Origin: Strongylocentrotus droebachiensis
Taxonomy: Eukaryota; Echinodermata; Echinoidea; Camarodonta; Strongylocentrotidae
Direction of reading: 5' to 3'
Assembly: GCA_035222895.1 (NCBI GenBank)
Contig: JAVYIG010000416.1
Location: 1-64,000, forward strand
Length of the DNA: 64,000 bases
In this document: piece after piece, positions 55,590 through 64,000 of the stretch
How the letters are laid out: each line of letters begins with the position of its first letter
Position numbering within the stretch: the stretch's first letter is position 1
The notes under the pieces: model-generated
What the model saw: the letters and a program-made list of their open reading frames with translations, nothing else
The model's database searches: none
What the model was told of the DNA's origin: nothing
Translations under genes and position numbers: made by a program

Positions 55590-55985
55590 CATCTCTCTCT
55601 CTCTCTCTCTCTCTATCTCTATTTCTTTCTTCTTAATTGCCCCCCCCCCCCTCTCATTCTTCATCACCTTGTTAATTTCCAATAATCCATGTATCTTGTT
55701 TTTTACTTTCTTTCTTTCTATATTATTTCATAAGGGTTTATTTTGCACCACATATACTTCTCTTAACTCCTTTCAAATGCTTTCTTGGTATCAGATAAAC
55801 TTCCTTCTGTTACCACCCCACCTCCCCTCCCCCTCTCTCTCTCTCCCTCTTCCTACCCCTCCTTCACTGCCTTTCTCTCGCTCTCTCTTTCACTGCCTCT
55901 CTCTTTCTGTCTGTCTCTCTCTCTCTCTTTATCCTCTATCTCATCCCCCCTCTCTCTCCTTCTCCCTGTCCCTTTCTCTCTCACG
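55590..55985 (+). repeat. (CT)n-rich tracts
   Basis: CT repeats at 55592-55620 and 55830-55985, with a 12-base C run at 55640-55651. The 234-codon plus-strand frame spanning this is Ser/Leu-rich repeat translation, not a gene. Confidence 0.88.
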
Positions 55986-55989
55986 CTTT

Positions 55990-56745
55990 ATCTATCAAAC
56001 TTGGCGTTTGTTCATCAATATTGCTTTTATCCATAAACTAGCAAGCAATTTAATTCCCAAATGGAAAAAAGGCGTAGAAAAAAATTAATCTTGACCATGC
56101 TACATCTACACATTTCAGCACAGAGGTGTTAAAAGGGCAAAATGTTTACTCAGCAATGTGTATTGATTCTAAGTCTGACTTCACAAGTAACTTTTTTCAA
56201 AATATGGTCAATTTCATTTCATAAAATGAAGTGGCAGTACAGTGTACAAGTATGTATACCGTCGTTTTCCAAAATGAAACTCTTAACATGGGGGCTAAAT
56301 GTTATTGCTTTTTCAGCTAAAATGGTTAAAGTAGAATATGTGATTATCGCTTTTGTTTTCATTATGATGATAAAAATATAGCTGTGTCAAAGACGGCGAA
56401 AAACTGGATATAATCACAAAAGCAATCCATTACTTGTGAATTTTTGTTTAATATTTGCATTTACAGCTGCATTCAGATAATCTGTAAGCTGTTTACAAGA
56501 TTTGATTTCCATTTGTGAAGAGGAATGATGACTATGTTTATAAGTATTACAAGTGGGCAGTTCAGTTCAAACAACCTCAAATGTATGAAGAGAGAGTAAT
56601 TCAACTGTACTTCACAACGATTCAAATTGTGCATGAAATGTGTAGTATGGAAAGAAGAATAAGACGCGCAAAATTGAAATTGTATCAAAGTTTCATAGCA
56701 GAGTATGGAGAGTTTCGATTTTATACCACTCTGTCCATATCTACT
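55990..56745. other. Spacer without visible gene
   Basis: AT-rich. Overlapping open frames at 56473-56802 on both strands lack recognisable domains. Confidence 0.4.
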
Positions 56746-56750
56746 GTAGA

Positions 56751-57210
56751 TAACACAATTGACTCACATACTCTCGACATATTCTCGGTGGCACAGTGGT
56801 AGGGCAGTGGTATAAACCAGGAGGTCCCAGGTTCAAACCCAAGTCGATGCCTTAGTGTCCTTTGGTAAGACATTAATCCTCATTACAAAGTCCATCAGTT
56901 CATGGATAACACAATTGACACATACTCTCTGTCATATTCTTGGTGGCCCAGTGGTAGAGCAGGGGTATAAATCGGAAGGTCCCAGTTTCAAACCCAAGTC
57001 GATGCCTTAGTGTCCTTTGGCAAGACATTAATCCTCATTACAAAGTCCCTCAGTTCATGGATAACACAATTGACACATACTCTCATCATATTCTTGGTGG
57101 CCCAGTAATAGGGCAGTGGTATAAACCAGGAGGTCCAAGTTTCAAAAGCAAGTCAACCCACTAGTACCCTTTGGTGCTGCATTAATCCTCAATACCCAAG
57201 TCCATCAGAG
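56751..57210 (+). mobile_element. Tandem trimer of a tRNA-SINE-like unit, ~155-bp period
   Basis: The unit starts with TAACACAATTGAC at 56751, 56907 and 57062. Each has a tRNA-like segment ('ggtggcacagtggtagggca' … 'aggtcccaggttcaaaccc') and a SINE body ('gatgccttagtgtcctttgg' then 'aagacattaatcctcattac'). The third copy is the most diverged. The tail is absent between units. Confidence 0.88.
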
Positions 57211-57218
57211 CGGACTAA

Positions 57219-57407
57219 ATGCCTGTCTGTACTAGTTTGGCCAGGGGGTATTAGAACTCCCTGCAAGGTCACTGTCAGGTGGTTATCTCATCAAATCAGC
57301 TCTCAATTAACATAAGAAAAAGGGGATCATTGGGGACCAACAGACACCGATTAGGCATTGTTTGCTATAAAGAGGGCGCAAGTAGCTATAAGCAGTGCAG
57401 TGGGGCT
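57219..57407 (+). mobile_element. MITE family A, copy 5
   Basis: Left end 'atgcctgtctgtactagttt' after a degenerate CTAA; right end 'gcagtggggct' followed by TTAA (57408-57411). It lies directly after the SINE trimer. Confidence 0.82.
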
Positions 57408-57584
57408 TTAAAGCCATCGGTCCCTAGGGTACTTAGTTGCAGTCAGATAACAAAGAGAAACAACCATACTTTTCTGTTTTATTCTCATATTATTTGCCAG
57501 TGATTTGTTCATTCCACTATTTTCACCTAGAAACAGTCAAATTTAGTACCAAAAGGAGAATTTGAGCAAACCGATACATGTAGG

Positions 57585-57745
57585 TACAGTCAAACCTGTC
57601 TATAGTGACATGCAAAAGGAAACAAAAAAGTGATGTTTGTAGCCAGGTTCCTTAGTAGTACATGTTTCAATGAGAAACCATTTTCAAGGGAAACAAAAAA
57701 TGTGGTCTTTGTAGACAAGTGGTCACTAAAGCAGGTTCGACTGTA
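57585..57745 (+). mobile_element. MITE family D, copy 3 (best TIRs)
   Basis: TACAGTCAAACCTGTCTATA at the left matches the inverted right end 'actaaagcaggttcgactgta'. The interior has 'catgtttcaatgagaaacca' and 'tgtggtctttgtagacaagt', shared with the 31.4-kb copy. Confidence 0.85.
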
Positions 57746-57749
57746 TATG

Positions 57750-58180
57750 TAAAATGATCACAGTAGGAGAGATTTGAAAGCTCAAAATTAGAAGAAACTG
57801 TTACGCTAATAGGGAAGTACTTCAAAGGTAAGATTTTTTTTCTACACGGTACATCAGCACTTCCTTGATTTCATAATGGAACTGATACCTCTACAAAGCT
57901 TGCAACTATATGCCACAGATGACAGGAAACGAATACTACAAACAGTGTGGCCCCACAGGCATGGTTTTATGTTGTTTTTATTCAATACGGGTGCTGAATT
58001 AAAGATCATCATTACTCTTGTAAAAACATCCATTTCTTTCCTTTTCTCGCTGTAACAAAGACGCACCAGTGGTAACATAATACAGTAATTGCATGAATTG
58101 AAATGTATATCCAAACAAAAGAAAAGATTTGCATTACTTCTTAATTACTTTCTCTGTACTTCAAGGCATATTGTAACACT
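57750..58180. other. Spacer without visible gene
   Basis: AT-rich, no recognised repeat or gene. Confidence 0.4.
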
Positions 58181-58189
58181 CTAAAGGGA

Positions 58190-58650
58190 GTTTCTCCCTG
58201 AGCGGCAAATGCTTGCGAACGTAGCAAATTTGGGGTTTTGCCAGGGTTTGTAAAAGGTTGCAAGAAAGTTCGCAAACAGTTTTCATTTTCGCAAATTTAT
58301 TTTTCGGCAAACATTTGCAAGCATTTGCAAAACATTTGTAAGCCTTTGCAAACGGTTGTAAGACGGTGTCGCTGAAGTTCTGTTTGATTCGCCAATGCTA
58401 GTGACCATGTTACCATATGGTTCCTACATTCAATCAACCATTGAGTACCAGGAGTTAGCAAAAGGTCCCAAACATTCACAAATAGTGGCAAAGGATTGGC
58501 AAATAGTTGCTAATCTTCGCAAAACCTGTCGCTAACATTTGCTTATGGTCGCTAACAGTCGCCAACTGCCTTTCGCAAACATTTTGCTAACATTCACTCA
58601 AATGTTGCTAATTGTCGCTAAACATCGCTAAAAGTCGCTAAATGTTAACA
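58190..58650. repeat. Degenerate TTTGCAAA / TCGCTAA short-word element
   Basis: Over about 460 bp the words GCAAA, TTTGCAA, TTGCGAA, CGCTAAC and GTCGCTAA recur dozens of times in degenerate form, with GCAAA/TTTGC forms dominating the left and CGCTAA forms the right. The style resembles the CGGATG-rich element at 2135-2812. No clear TIRs: the left edge is near 'gggagtttctccctgagcgg' and the right edge near 'gtcgctaaatgttaac'. Confidence 0.6.
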
Positions 58651-58654
58651 CATT

Positions 58655-59170
58655 TCAATATGTAATTAACAAGGCTATTGGAATTGCCTATAGGCCAGGT
58701 AAAAGTGATTCCCTGTTTCTTGTCCCCTCCAATTTCCCTTTCTGCCTAACTCCTTTCTCGCATCTTTTGCTATTCCTGAAATTAAATGATTTTTTTTTTT
58801 TTTTTAAATGCAAAGGAATCTAGACAATGTGGTTTAGAAAAACATCAAAATAATGCAATTTTGACATGTTTTAAGCCTCTGTATTAAAAAAATGATTACA
58901 AATTTATTCTTATTATGACACTTGTGTTGAAATTAATTTGATGGGAATTTCATATACACAAACAAATGTCCCAACAAATAATTAAATGGAACCTCTCTCT
59001 AATTTGAAAAAATATGTGAACAAGAAATTATGATTCAATCTTATTCAGCCTTAAGCTGATTTCTTGAAAGTCTATCCAATTTTTTTTACACTAGAGAAAG
59101 GTCATGGGCAACAGGAAACCAAAGACAACAAGAGAGTGGCTATCAAAACACAGGTGTACTGTCCCAGAGT
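58655..59170. other. AT-rich spacer
   Basis: A 15-base T run lies at about 58790-58804. No gene. Confidence 0.45.
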
Positions 59171-59176
59171 CAGGTA

Positions 59177-59184
59177 GATATAAA
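59177..59184 (+). promoter_or_regulatory. TATAAAAG box before a CpG-rich patch
   Basis: TATAAAAG lies about 25-35 bp upstream of 'gcgctagttttctgacgctcgctcgcgcccccgg'. This spacing could suit a core promoter, but no transcript or ORF is evident downstream, where a CT tract begins. Confidence 0.18.
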
Positions 59185-59334
59185 AGGAAAAAAAAGCGCT
59201 AGTTTTCTGACGCTCGCTCGCGCCCCCGGGGCTTGCTTAGTATGACAGGGAAACATCTTGCAAACGGAAGCGCCACATCGCTCTGCTCCTCCATCACCAT
59301 GTGACTTTAGCTCTCGGGCTGATCACTACTTTAT

Positions 59335-59715
59335 CCATCTCTCCTCTCCTCTCCTCTCCTTCATCCCGCTGTCGTCGTCCCAATCTCTCTTTTGTCACAT
59401 TTTTCCCCCTCCCTAATTTCCCCTTCCCTCCTTTCCCCTCTTTCTTTATTTATATCTCCCCCATCCCCCTCTTTCCCCTATCTATCTCTTTCTTTCTTTC
59501 TCACTTGCTCTCTCTTTTTATTTCTCTTGCTCTCTCTCTTTTTCTCTCTCCCACACACCCAAATATACTTCCTGTCTCTCTCTTTCTTTATTTCTCTTTC
59601 TTTCTCTCTTGTTCTCTCTTTCTCTCTCTCTCAATATTTCTGTCTGTCCCACACACCCACATATACTCCCACCCCTTCCCCCTCTCTCTCTTTCTCTCTC
59701 TCTCTCTCTGTCATG
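59335..59715 (+). repeat. (CT)n-rich tract
   Basis: Includes (CTCCT)n at 59340-59362 and CT/CTTT repeats with two 'cccacacaccca(a/c)atatac' blocks at about 59550 and 59648, a roughly 100-bp duplication. Open frames of 120-140 codons are artefacts. Confidence 0.9.
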
Positions 59716-59719
59716 CTAT

Positions 59720-61175
59720 CTAAGACCATCTTATCATATAACAAATATTTGTAACAATCACACATCTTACTCTCACACAAAGCAAGAATTGCAAACCAAT
59801 CGTGATAATTACACATAGTTATGTTTTAAAGAAAGAACAACATGACAGTAAAACCAGCCAAACATGCACTCACTTGCAAAAAATAGTATTTTAATCAAAT
59901 CCAGATTTAGGCTGGAAGTACTTCTGGAATCTTAAAGATGCCCATTAGCATAACTTGAAGATCAAAGTCGTCCCAAGGTCAACCCAGACTGTAATCTTTT
60001 GTTTTTCCCCCTTTCTATTTTTGTATCTTTACATCAACGTTTCCACATTTTCTCCAGCTTATAACAGAAATGTTAGAATTAGGAGAGCGCATGAGATTCT
60101 ATTTTGAGAGCCAATGAACCCATTTCAACAAACTGCATCTGCAACTGTAGAGCGGTAATGGTTGAATTTTCAAGAGAGAGAGATTCAACTTTGTCTTGAA
60201 ACTAGAACGTGTGCTAATGTGTGATTGAATCAAATAATACCTTAACTTTCTTTTCCCCCATTTCATTTCCTATTTCTTTCTTTTTTCTATTTTGAGGAGA
60301 ATGATTAAATCAAATGATGCCTTTAGTTGTCTACATTTCCTTTCTTGCTTGTTTGTGAAGAGAATCAAATTACAAACAGTATCATTTCACTTGTTTCCAT
60401 CTTCTTTATTATTTCAATATTGGGTGAAATATGTAACTACAAGCATATTTTATCAACATGTTATTGCATGCCTGGACAGAGTACTCGTGCTTTTAAACAT
60501 TTCAATGTTTTTAAACATACAGTATATAAGCGTCATTCAAATGCAAGAGATTACAAGTATCAACAACAAATGCAACACAATTAGATACTTCAAAATGTGC
60601 TCAGGCCCATTGATGTCCTTCAGACACGTCAAGAGTAACTTCATGAATTTGCTGTTCGATTCTTAGTTTTGAATTTCAAGTTTATTCCATGTGTGTCTCT
60701 TATAAGTTTAAATCATCTGGGCCCTCTTCTTAGACTTGCTATATATACTGATTAATATAAGCTACTGAAATCATTGTATTCAATTAGCTGATGCTAGATG
60801 TGTTACAAAAATTGTGACAGTCTGTTCTTTTCAACACGCTGTTTGAAACAAGCCACATTGTACATGACCAACACATTGTTACACACACACAACACACACA
60901 CGGGATCGAAGCCAGCAAACCCGCAGGAACGACATCCTCGTAAGAAAACCCACTGCGCTCAACTTCGCAAACATATCACCCTCTACCCATCCAAAAATAA
61001 TGCACTAATGAAGCATTTATGATTGGTTATCGTTCGCTGTGCGTGGCACAGACGAGAGCCCTGTTACAAAAGCTGAACAAATTACGATCCCAAGAGGGTC
61101 GTGACTTTAGTCGTTTTAAGTCTTGATGAATTTCTTGGGCAAACAACGCGAGCTGATGTTGTTACATGGGGCATA
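59720..61175. other. Spacer without confirmed gene
   Basis: AT-rich. A short CA repeat lies at 60882-60902. Overlapping frames at 60292-60666 (124 codons) show no recognisable domain and AT-driven composition. Confidence 0.4.
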
Positions 61176-61180
61176 GGGAT

Positions 61181-61480
61181 TTGAAAGATAAATTTCTGAT
61201 CATGGATTGCATTGTGAAAGATAGTGTCTACAAGCATTTGGTAAATGCTGATTGTGTAATACATAAGAATCTGTACACTAAGATCTTATTTGGAATCTTC
61301 AAAATGATAAGGAATTGAATCGACCTTGCTGGTTTGAAAGATAAATTTCTGGTCATGTATTGCATTTTGAAAGATACTGTCTACAAGCATTGTACATAAG
61401 AATATGTACACTATGAAATCATATTTGGAATCATCAAAATGATAAGGGATAGACTCGGTCTTCCTGAAAGTCACATTTGA
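61181..61480 (+). repeat. Interspersed repeat R1, two tandem copies (~152-bp period)
   Basis: 'ttgaaagataaatttctg(a/g)t' at 61181 and 61333 begins two units, each with 'attgcatt(g/t)tgaaagata', 'gtctacaagcatt', 'acataagaat' and 'atttggaatc(t/a)tcaaaatgata'. They are diverged from the 2.1- and 30.7-kb R1 copies. Confidence 0.7.
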
Positions 61481-61813
61481 ACAGCACACACAAATGGGTA
61501 TATGGGACTGTACACACAGACTTTTCTACAGACCAAACTTTGATGATTTTCTTGTCATGTTTTGAATATGAGGGCACCTAAAGAGCAATCCTTTTAAGGG
61601 GATATTTCTACAATAATATTATTTCAAGCTGATGTAAAACAAATGAGAAAAAAAAAATTCCCAATATTTCTCAGAACTCAACGTTCACCTTCAGAGATGT
61701 CTAATGAAGGAAATAGAGAAATGAAAATTGCCTCAAGGTCTCTTAACTTCATCAAACATGGCAAGATTTGCAAATTGGCAAAATTCTAGGAAACAAGATA
61801 TTGTATCAAGAGA

Positions 61814-62195
61814 GGCAGAGAGGCGTTAACTCAGTGGAGTAGTATATATAAGCTAACGCCCTTCTGGATATCATTATCAGCAGATAGATATGTAATTATT
61901 GCATTACAGGCTTTTCCTTGTAAGTATGTCAAAGAAGAAAACACAATAATGAATGCTGAGAGCGATAGAAGCTTTAATCAACTTGATGGAATCATACATG
62001 AACTAACACCTTTCTGGCTCTGACTCGGCAGATGATGCATTACCATTTCAAAAAAAGACCTTGCCTTGAAAGTGTGTACAAGGAGGAAAAGCCATGCTCG
62101 TTATTTTGCACAATATGAGCTAAATATTTTCTGTTGAGAGCCAGGAAGCCATTAACTCTTTGTAGAGGATATATGACTTATAGCCCTTTTGACCC
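61814..62195 (+). repeat. Hairpin family HP, copies g, h and i in a cluster
   Basis: Hairpins lie at 61814-61867 ('aggcgttaac' / 'gctaacgcccttctgg'), 61959-62021 ('gagagcgatagaagctttaa' / 'aactaacacctttctggctct') and 62136-62195 ('gagagccaggaagcc' / 'tagcccttttgaccc'). Spacings are about 145 and 177 bp. Between them, 'agatgatgcattacc' and 'agaagaaaacacaa' words recur, so the unit is longer than the hairpin. Confidence 0.75.
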
Positions 62196-62199
62196 CAAC

Positions 62200-62740
62200 A
62201 GACTATATATTTATTTGTTGTTCGCAGTCTCCTGGCATATCAAATTTGATGACATGTCAATTAATAAAACATGAACAAATCTTTAAAAAGGGCCCGTTAA
62301 TGCCATCTGCTGAGCCCCGGAAGGGCCTAGACCTTAACAGAGTGTTTAACCCTTTCACCTCTAATCAAATGACATAAACAATTGCGTCAAATTCATCAAA
62401 TAAAATAACATTCAATTAAAAGTCCCGTTACATCTCTCATTGACTGTCATCATAAGCTCTTTCCACTTTTCGGCCTCTCCGATGATAAAATCTCTTTGGA
62501 GAGCATCTGATTGCAAAGATAGCGGTGAACCAGGATTGGAAATGAGAAGTGAGAGGGAGACTATAGCAGCCATCCGTGACAGAGTCAAGAGGTCTGCAAT
62601 TTCAACATAATTAAATCATCAATTCTCTTTTTTGACTGTGAACAGTGACTTGTCTTTGAGCTCGAGCCTTTGGCCCCATTCACACTTAAGGAAACTTCAA
62701 AACTACAAAAATATGAACTAAAACTATGAAACTATGAAAC
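62200..62740. other. Spacer without visible gene
   Basis: AT-rich. 'ggccccattcacactt' at 62672 also occurs at 13893 as 'ggccccattcacactc' and may be the end of a further element. Confidence 0.4.
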
Positions 62741-62749
62741 TAAAACATA

Positions 62750-62903
62750 TCTATTTAGCGCTTTGTAAAATCTCACAATTATGAACCCAGGGCTACATTT
62801 CAACTCCTTCTGTATCCTGTACTGTAAAGCGCACAGAGAGATGCAACTATGCCTATGTGTTGTGGGCTGTATAAAAGCGTTTAATTATTATTGTTGTTTT
62901 TTT
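62750..62903 (+). mobile_element. SINE/LINE 3' tail
   Basis: 'tatttagcgctttgtaaaat' and 'actgtaaagcgcacagagag', then 'gggctgtataaaagcgttta' and (ATT)n, match the family tail in forward orientation. Confidence 0.65.
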
Positions 62904-62999
62904 AATGGAAAAAGAAACGTTTAATCATTACAATTTTGATCAATAAATAATTACTGTACAGCATCAAAGGCCAACAAGCAGGATAAAATAACAATTAAA

Positions 63000-63560
63000 A
63001 GGAGATGATTTGAGGAAACTGGTTTCAGGGAGTTTATGTCATGGGCACTGCACGTGTGTACAAAATGACAGCTGGTTAGTCATATTCATACACACTTATA
63101 ACAAGACCTGGCCACGTTACATCGTTTTAAATCGTTACTATATTCGCACGCTTGATGGACCCTGATTTTGTATCAAGATTTTGTTTGAAAAGATGCTCTA
63201 ACTTGTATTCGCTACATAATGTTTCTGTTAATGACAATAGTCAGACAACATAAAAGACTGCAAATTCAACGTATAGCTAAAAGTGAGAGGTGAATAATTT
63301 GTGAGGGTGAATGGGGGTTGTGAAAAATACAAAATCTTCCAATACAATATTCTCATTCAGTGATGAACCCTGGTTTGTTATCAAATTGTTTGAAACAATG
63401 CTCAAACCTAATTTGCTAGATGATGTTTGGGTGTATAATGACTACTTTCATAGGAGAAAAATCGTACAGCTACCCGTGTTTTTGTACAGTATGATTTTGT
63501 TTGTGAGAATGGGGGTTGTGAGAAATGCGAAATCTTCTTACCCTCTCAAGACTATCGCTT
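63000..63560 (+). repeat. Interspersed repeat R2 with a ~200-bp internal duplication
   Basis: 'tatcaagattttgtttgaaa' (63171) and 'tatcaaattgtttgaaacaa' (63379), then 'gaatgggggttgtgaaaaat' (63309) and 'gaatgggggttgtgagaaat' (63507), show tandem copies 198-208 bp apart. 'tttgaaac.atgctcaaac' and 'cgtatagctaaa' link it to 10.9-11.2 kb. Confidence 0.65.
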
Positions 63561-64000
63561 CAATGTAAATTGATGCATCGACCATAAATGTTGCACTCCA
63601 GATTTAATTAAATTCAAAAGTAATCTCCGTCACTTTAGGGCTTGTGTACTGTTGAGTATCTGGATTATCGCAGTGAGTAAATATGATCAGACTAAGAATA
63701 TCATAATTTCATATGAGAATAGAGAAATTTGTTTAGAGTTTTTTTAATAATTTTGATAACTGTTTAATTGAGAGAAGTTTTCATCTTTGGGAAATATCTA
63801 CAAGTTTTAATACAGGTTCCGGGTAATATTTTCAGGAAATATTGAAATGGCTTAAATTTTACAAAACAAGAATTCAGACTACATTATTTAAGAAAGATTA
63901 ATCATTTAAAAAAATACTTAAATCGCTGGGATTTCGCTTAAAAAAGATAAAATAAGTGATTGAAATTGAGTTTGATTTGGTACCCTGTTAATTAGATAAC
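63561..64000. other. AT-rich spacer at window end
   Basis: No gene or repeat recognised. Confidence 0.4.

Noticed and set aside
55384-56088. 234-codon plus-strand open frame, the longest in the window
   Set aside because: Composition is driven by CT tracts and poly-C with no recognisable domain. The non-repeat ends are AT-rich and not protein-like.
54929-57210. tRNA-like segments considered as tRNA genes
   Set aside because: A- and B-box matches exist, but acceptor and anticodon stems do not pair well and SINE bodies follow directly.

Overview
The window looks like non-coding DNA, intronic or intergenic, from the large AT-rich genome of a marine invertebrate. An echinoderm, most likely a sea urchin, is my best guess. 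The guess rests on style only: abundant TTAA-flanked MITEs, tRNA-derived SINEs with a 'TATAGCGCTTA' plus (ATT)n tail, very long (GA)n/(CT)n tracts, and recurrent 'AGAGGGCGC' and 'ACCGGTA' words. No marker gene proves it. I see no complete protein-coding gene, rRNA, functional tRNA or CRISPR array. The long open frames are almost all translations of microsatellites (Ser/Leu/Arg/Glu-rich) or of transposon sequence. Coding signal is limited to three items: one plausible minus-strand internal exon at 4989-5056 with good splice sites, one weak EGF-like candidate on the minus strand near 39.8 kb, and a frameshifted LINE C-terminal fragment at 8.48-8.69 kb.  Layout. 0-9.2 kb: a MITE with a GC-rich element nested in it, a 678-bp element full of CGGATG words inside an older repeat, a foldback MITE, the candidate exon, (GA)n and poly-G tracts, the LINE relic and a 503-bp TTAA MITE. 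9-23 kb: GA tracts, another TTAA MITE, SINE heads, a pair of duplicated blocks at 17.0 and 18.5 kb, a 640-bp purine tract and a second, inverted copy of the 503-bp MITE. 23-33 kb: CT tracts, about 37 copies of (CACT)n, a 500-bp decamer-like minisatellite, a GC-richer promoter-like patch at 27.7-28.1 kb, a five-copy ~158-bp tandem array and several MITEs. 33-43 kb: CT tracts, a SINE, a five-copy ~160-bp tandem array and a foldback MITE. 43-49 kb is the densest transposon zone: a MITE inside a MITE, a 1,442-bp TIR element inside a 'GAGCAATAAGG' tandem array whose unoccupied site survives about 120 bp away, a broken MITE carrying a 0.94-kb insertion, and a 166-bp near-perfect palindrome. 49-64 kb: more MITEs, a tRNA-SINE trimer, a GCAAA-rich element, and tandem clusters of a dispersed hairpin family.  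The sequence content worth follow-up lies in its repeat biology. There is a dispersed ~55-bp hairpin family (nine copies), a cohort of TTAA-terminated families that resembles Kolobok-type transposons, three elements built from degenerate short words, and tandem arrays whose periods cluster at about 150-180 bp. All repeat families below were assembled by eye from within-window comparison. No database was consulted.
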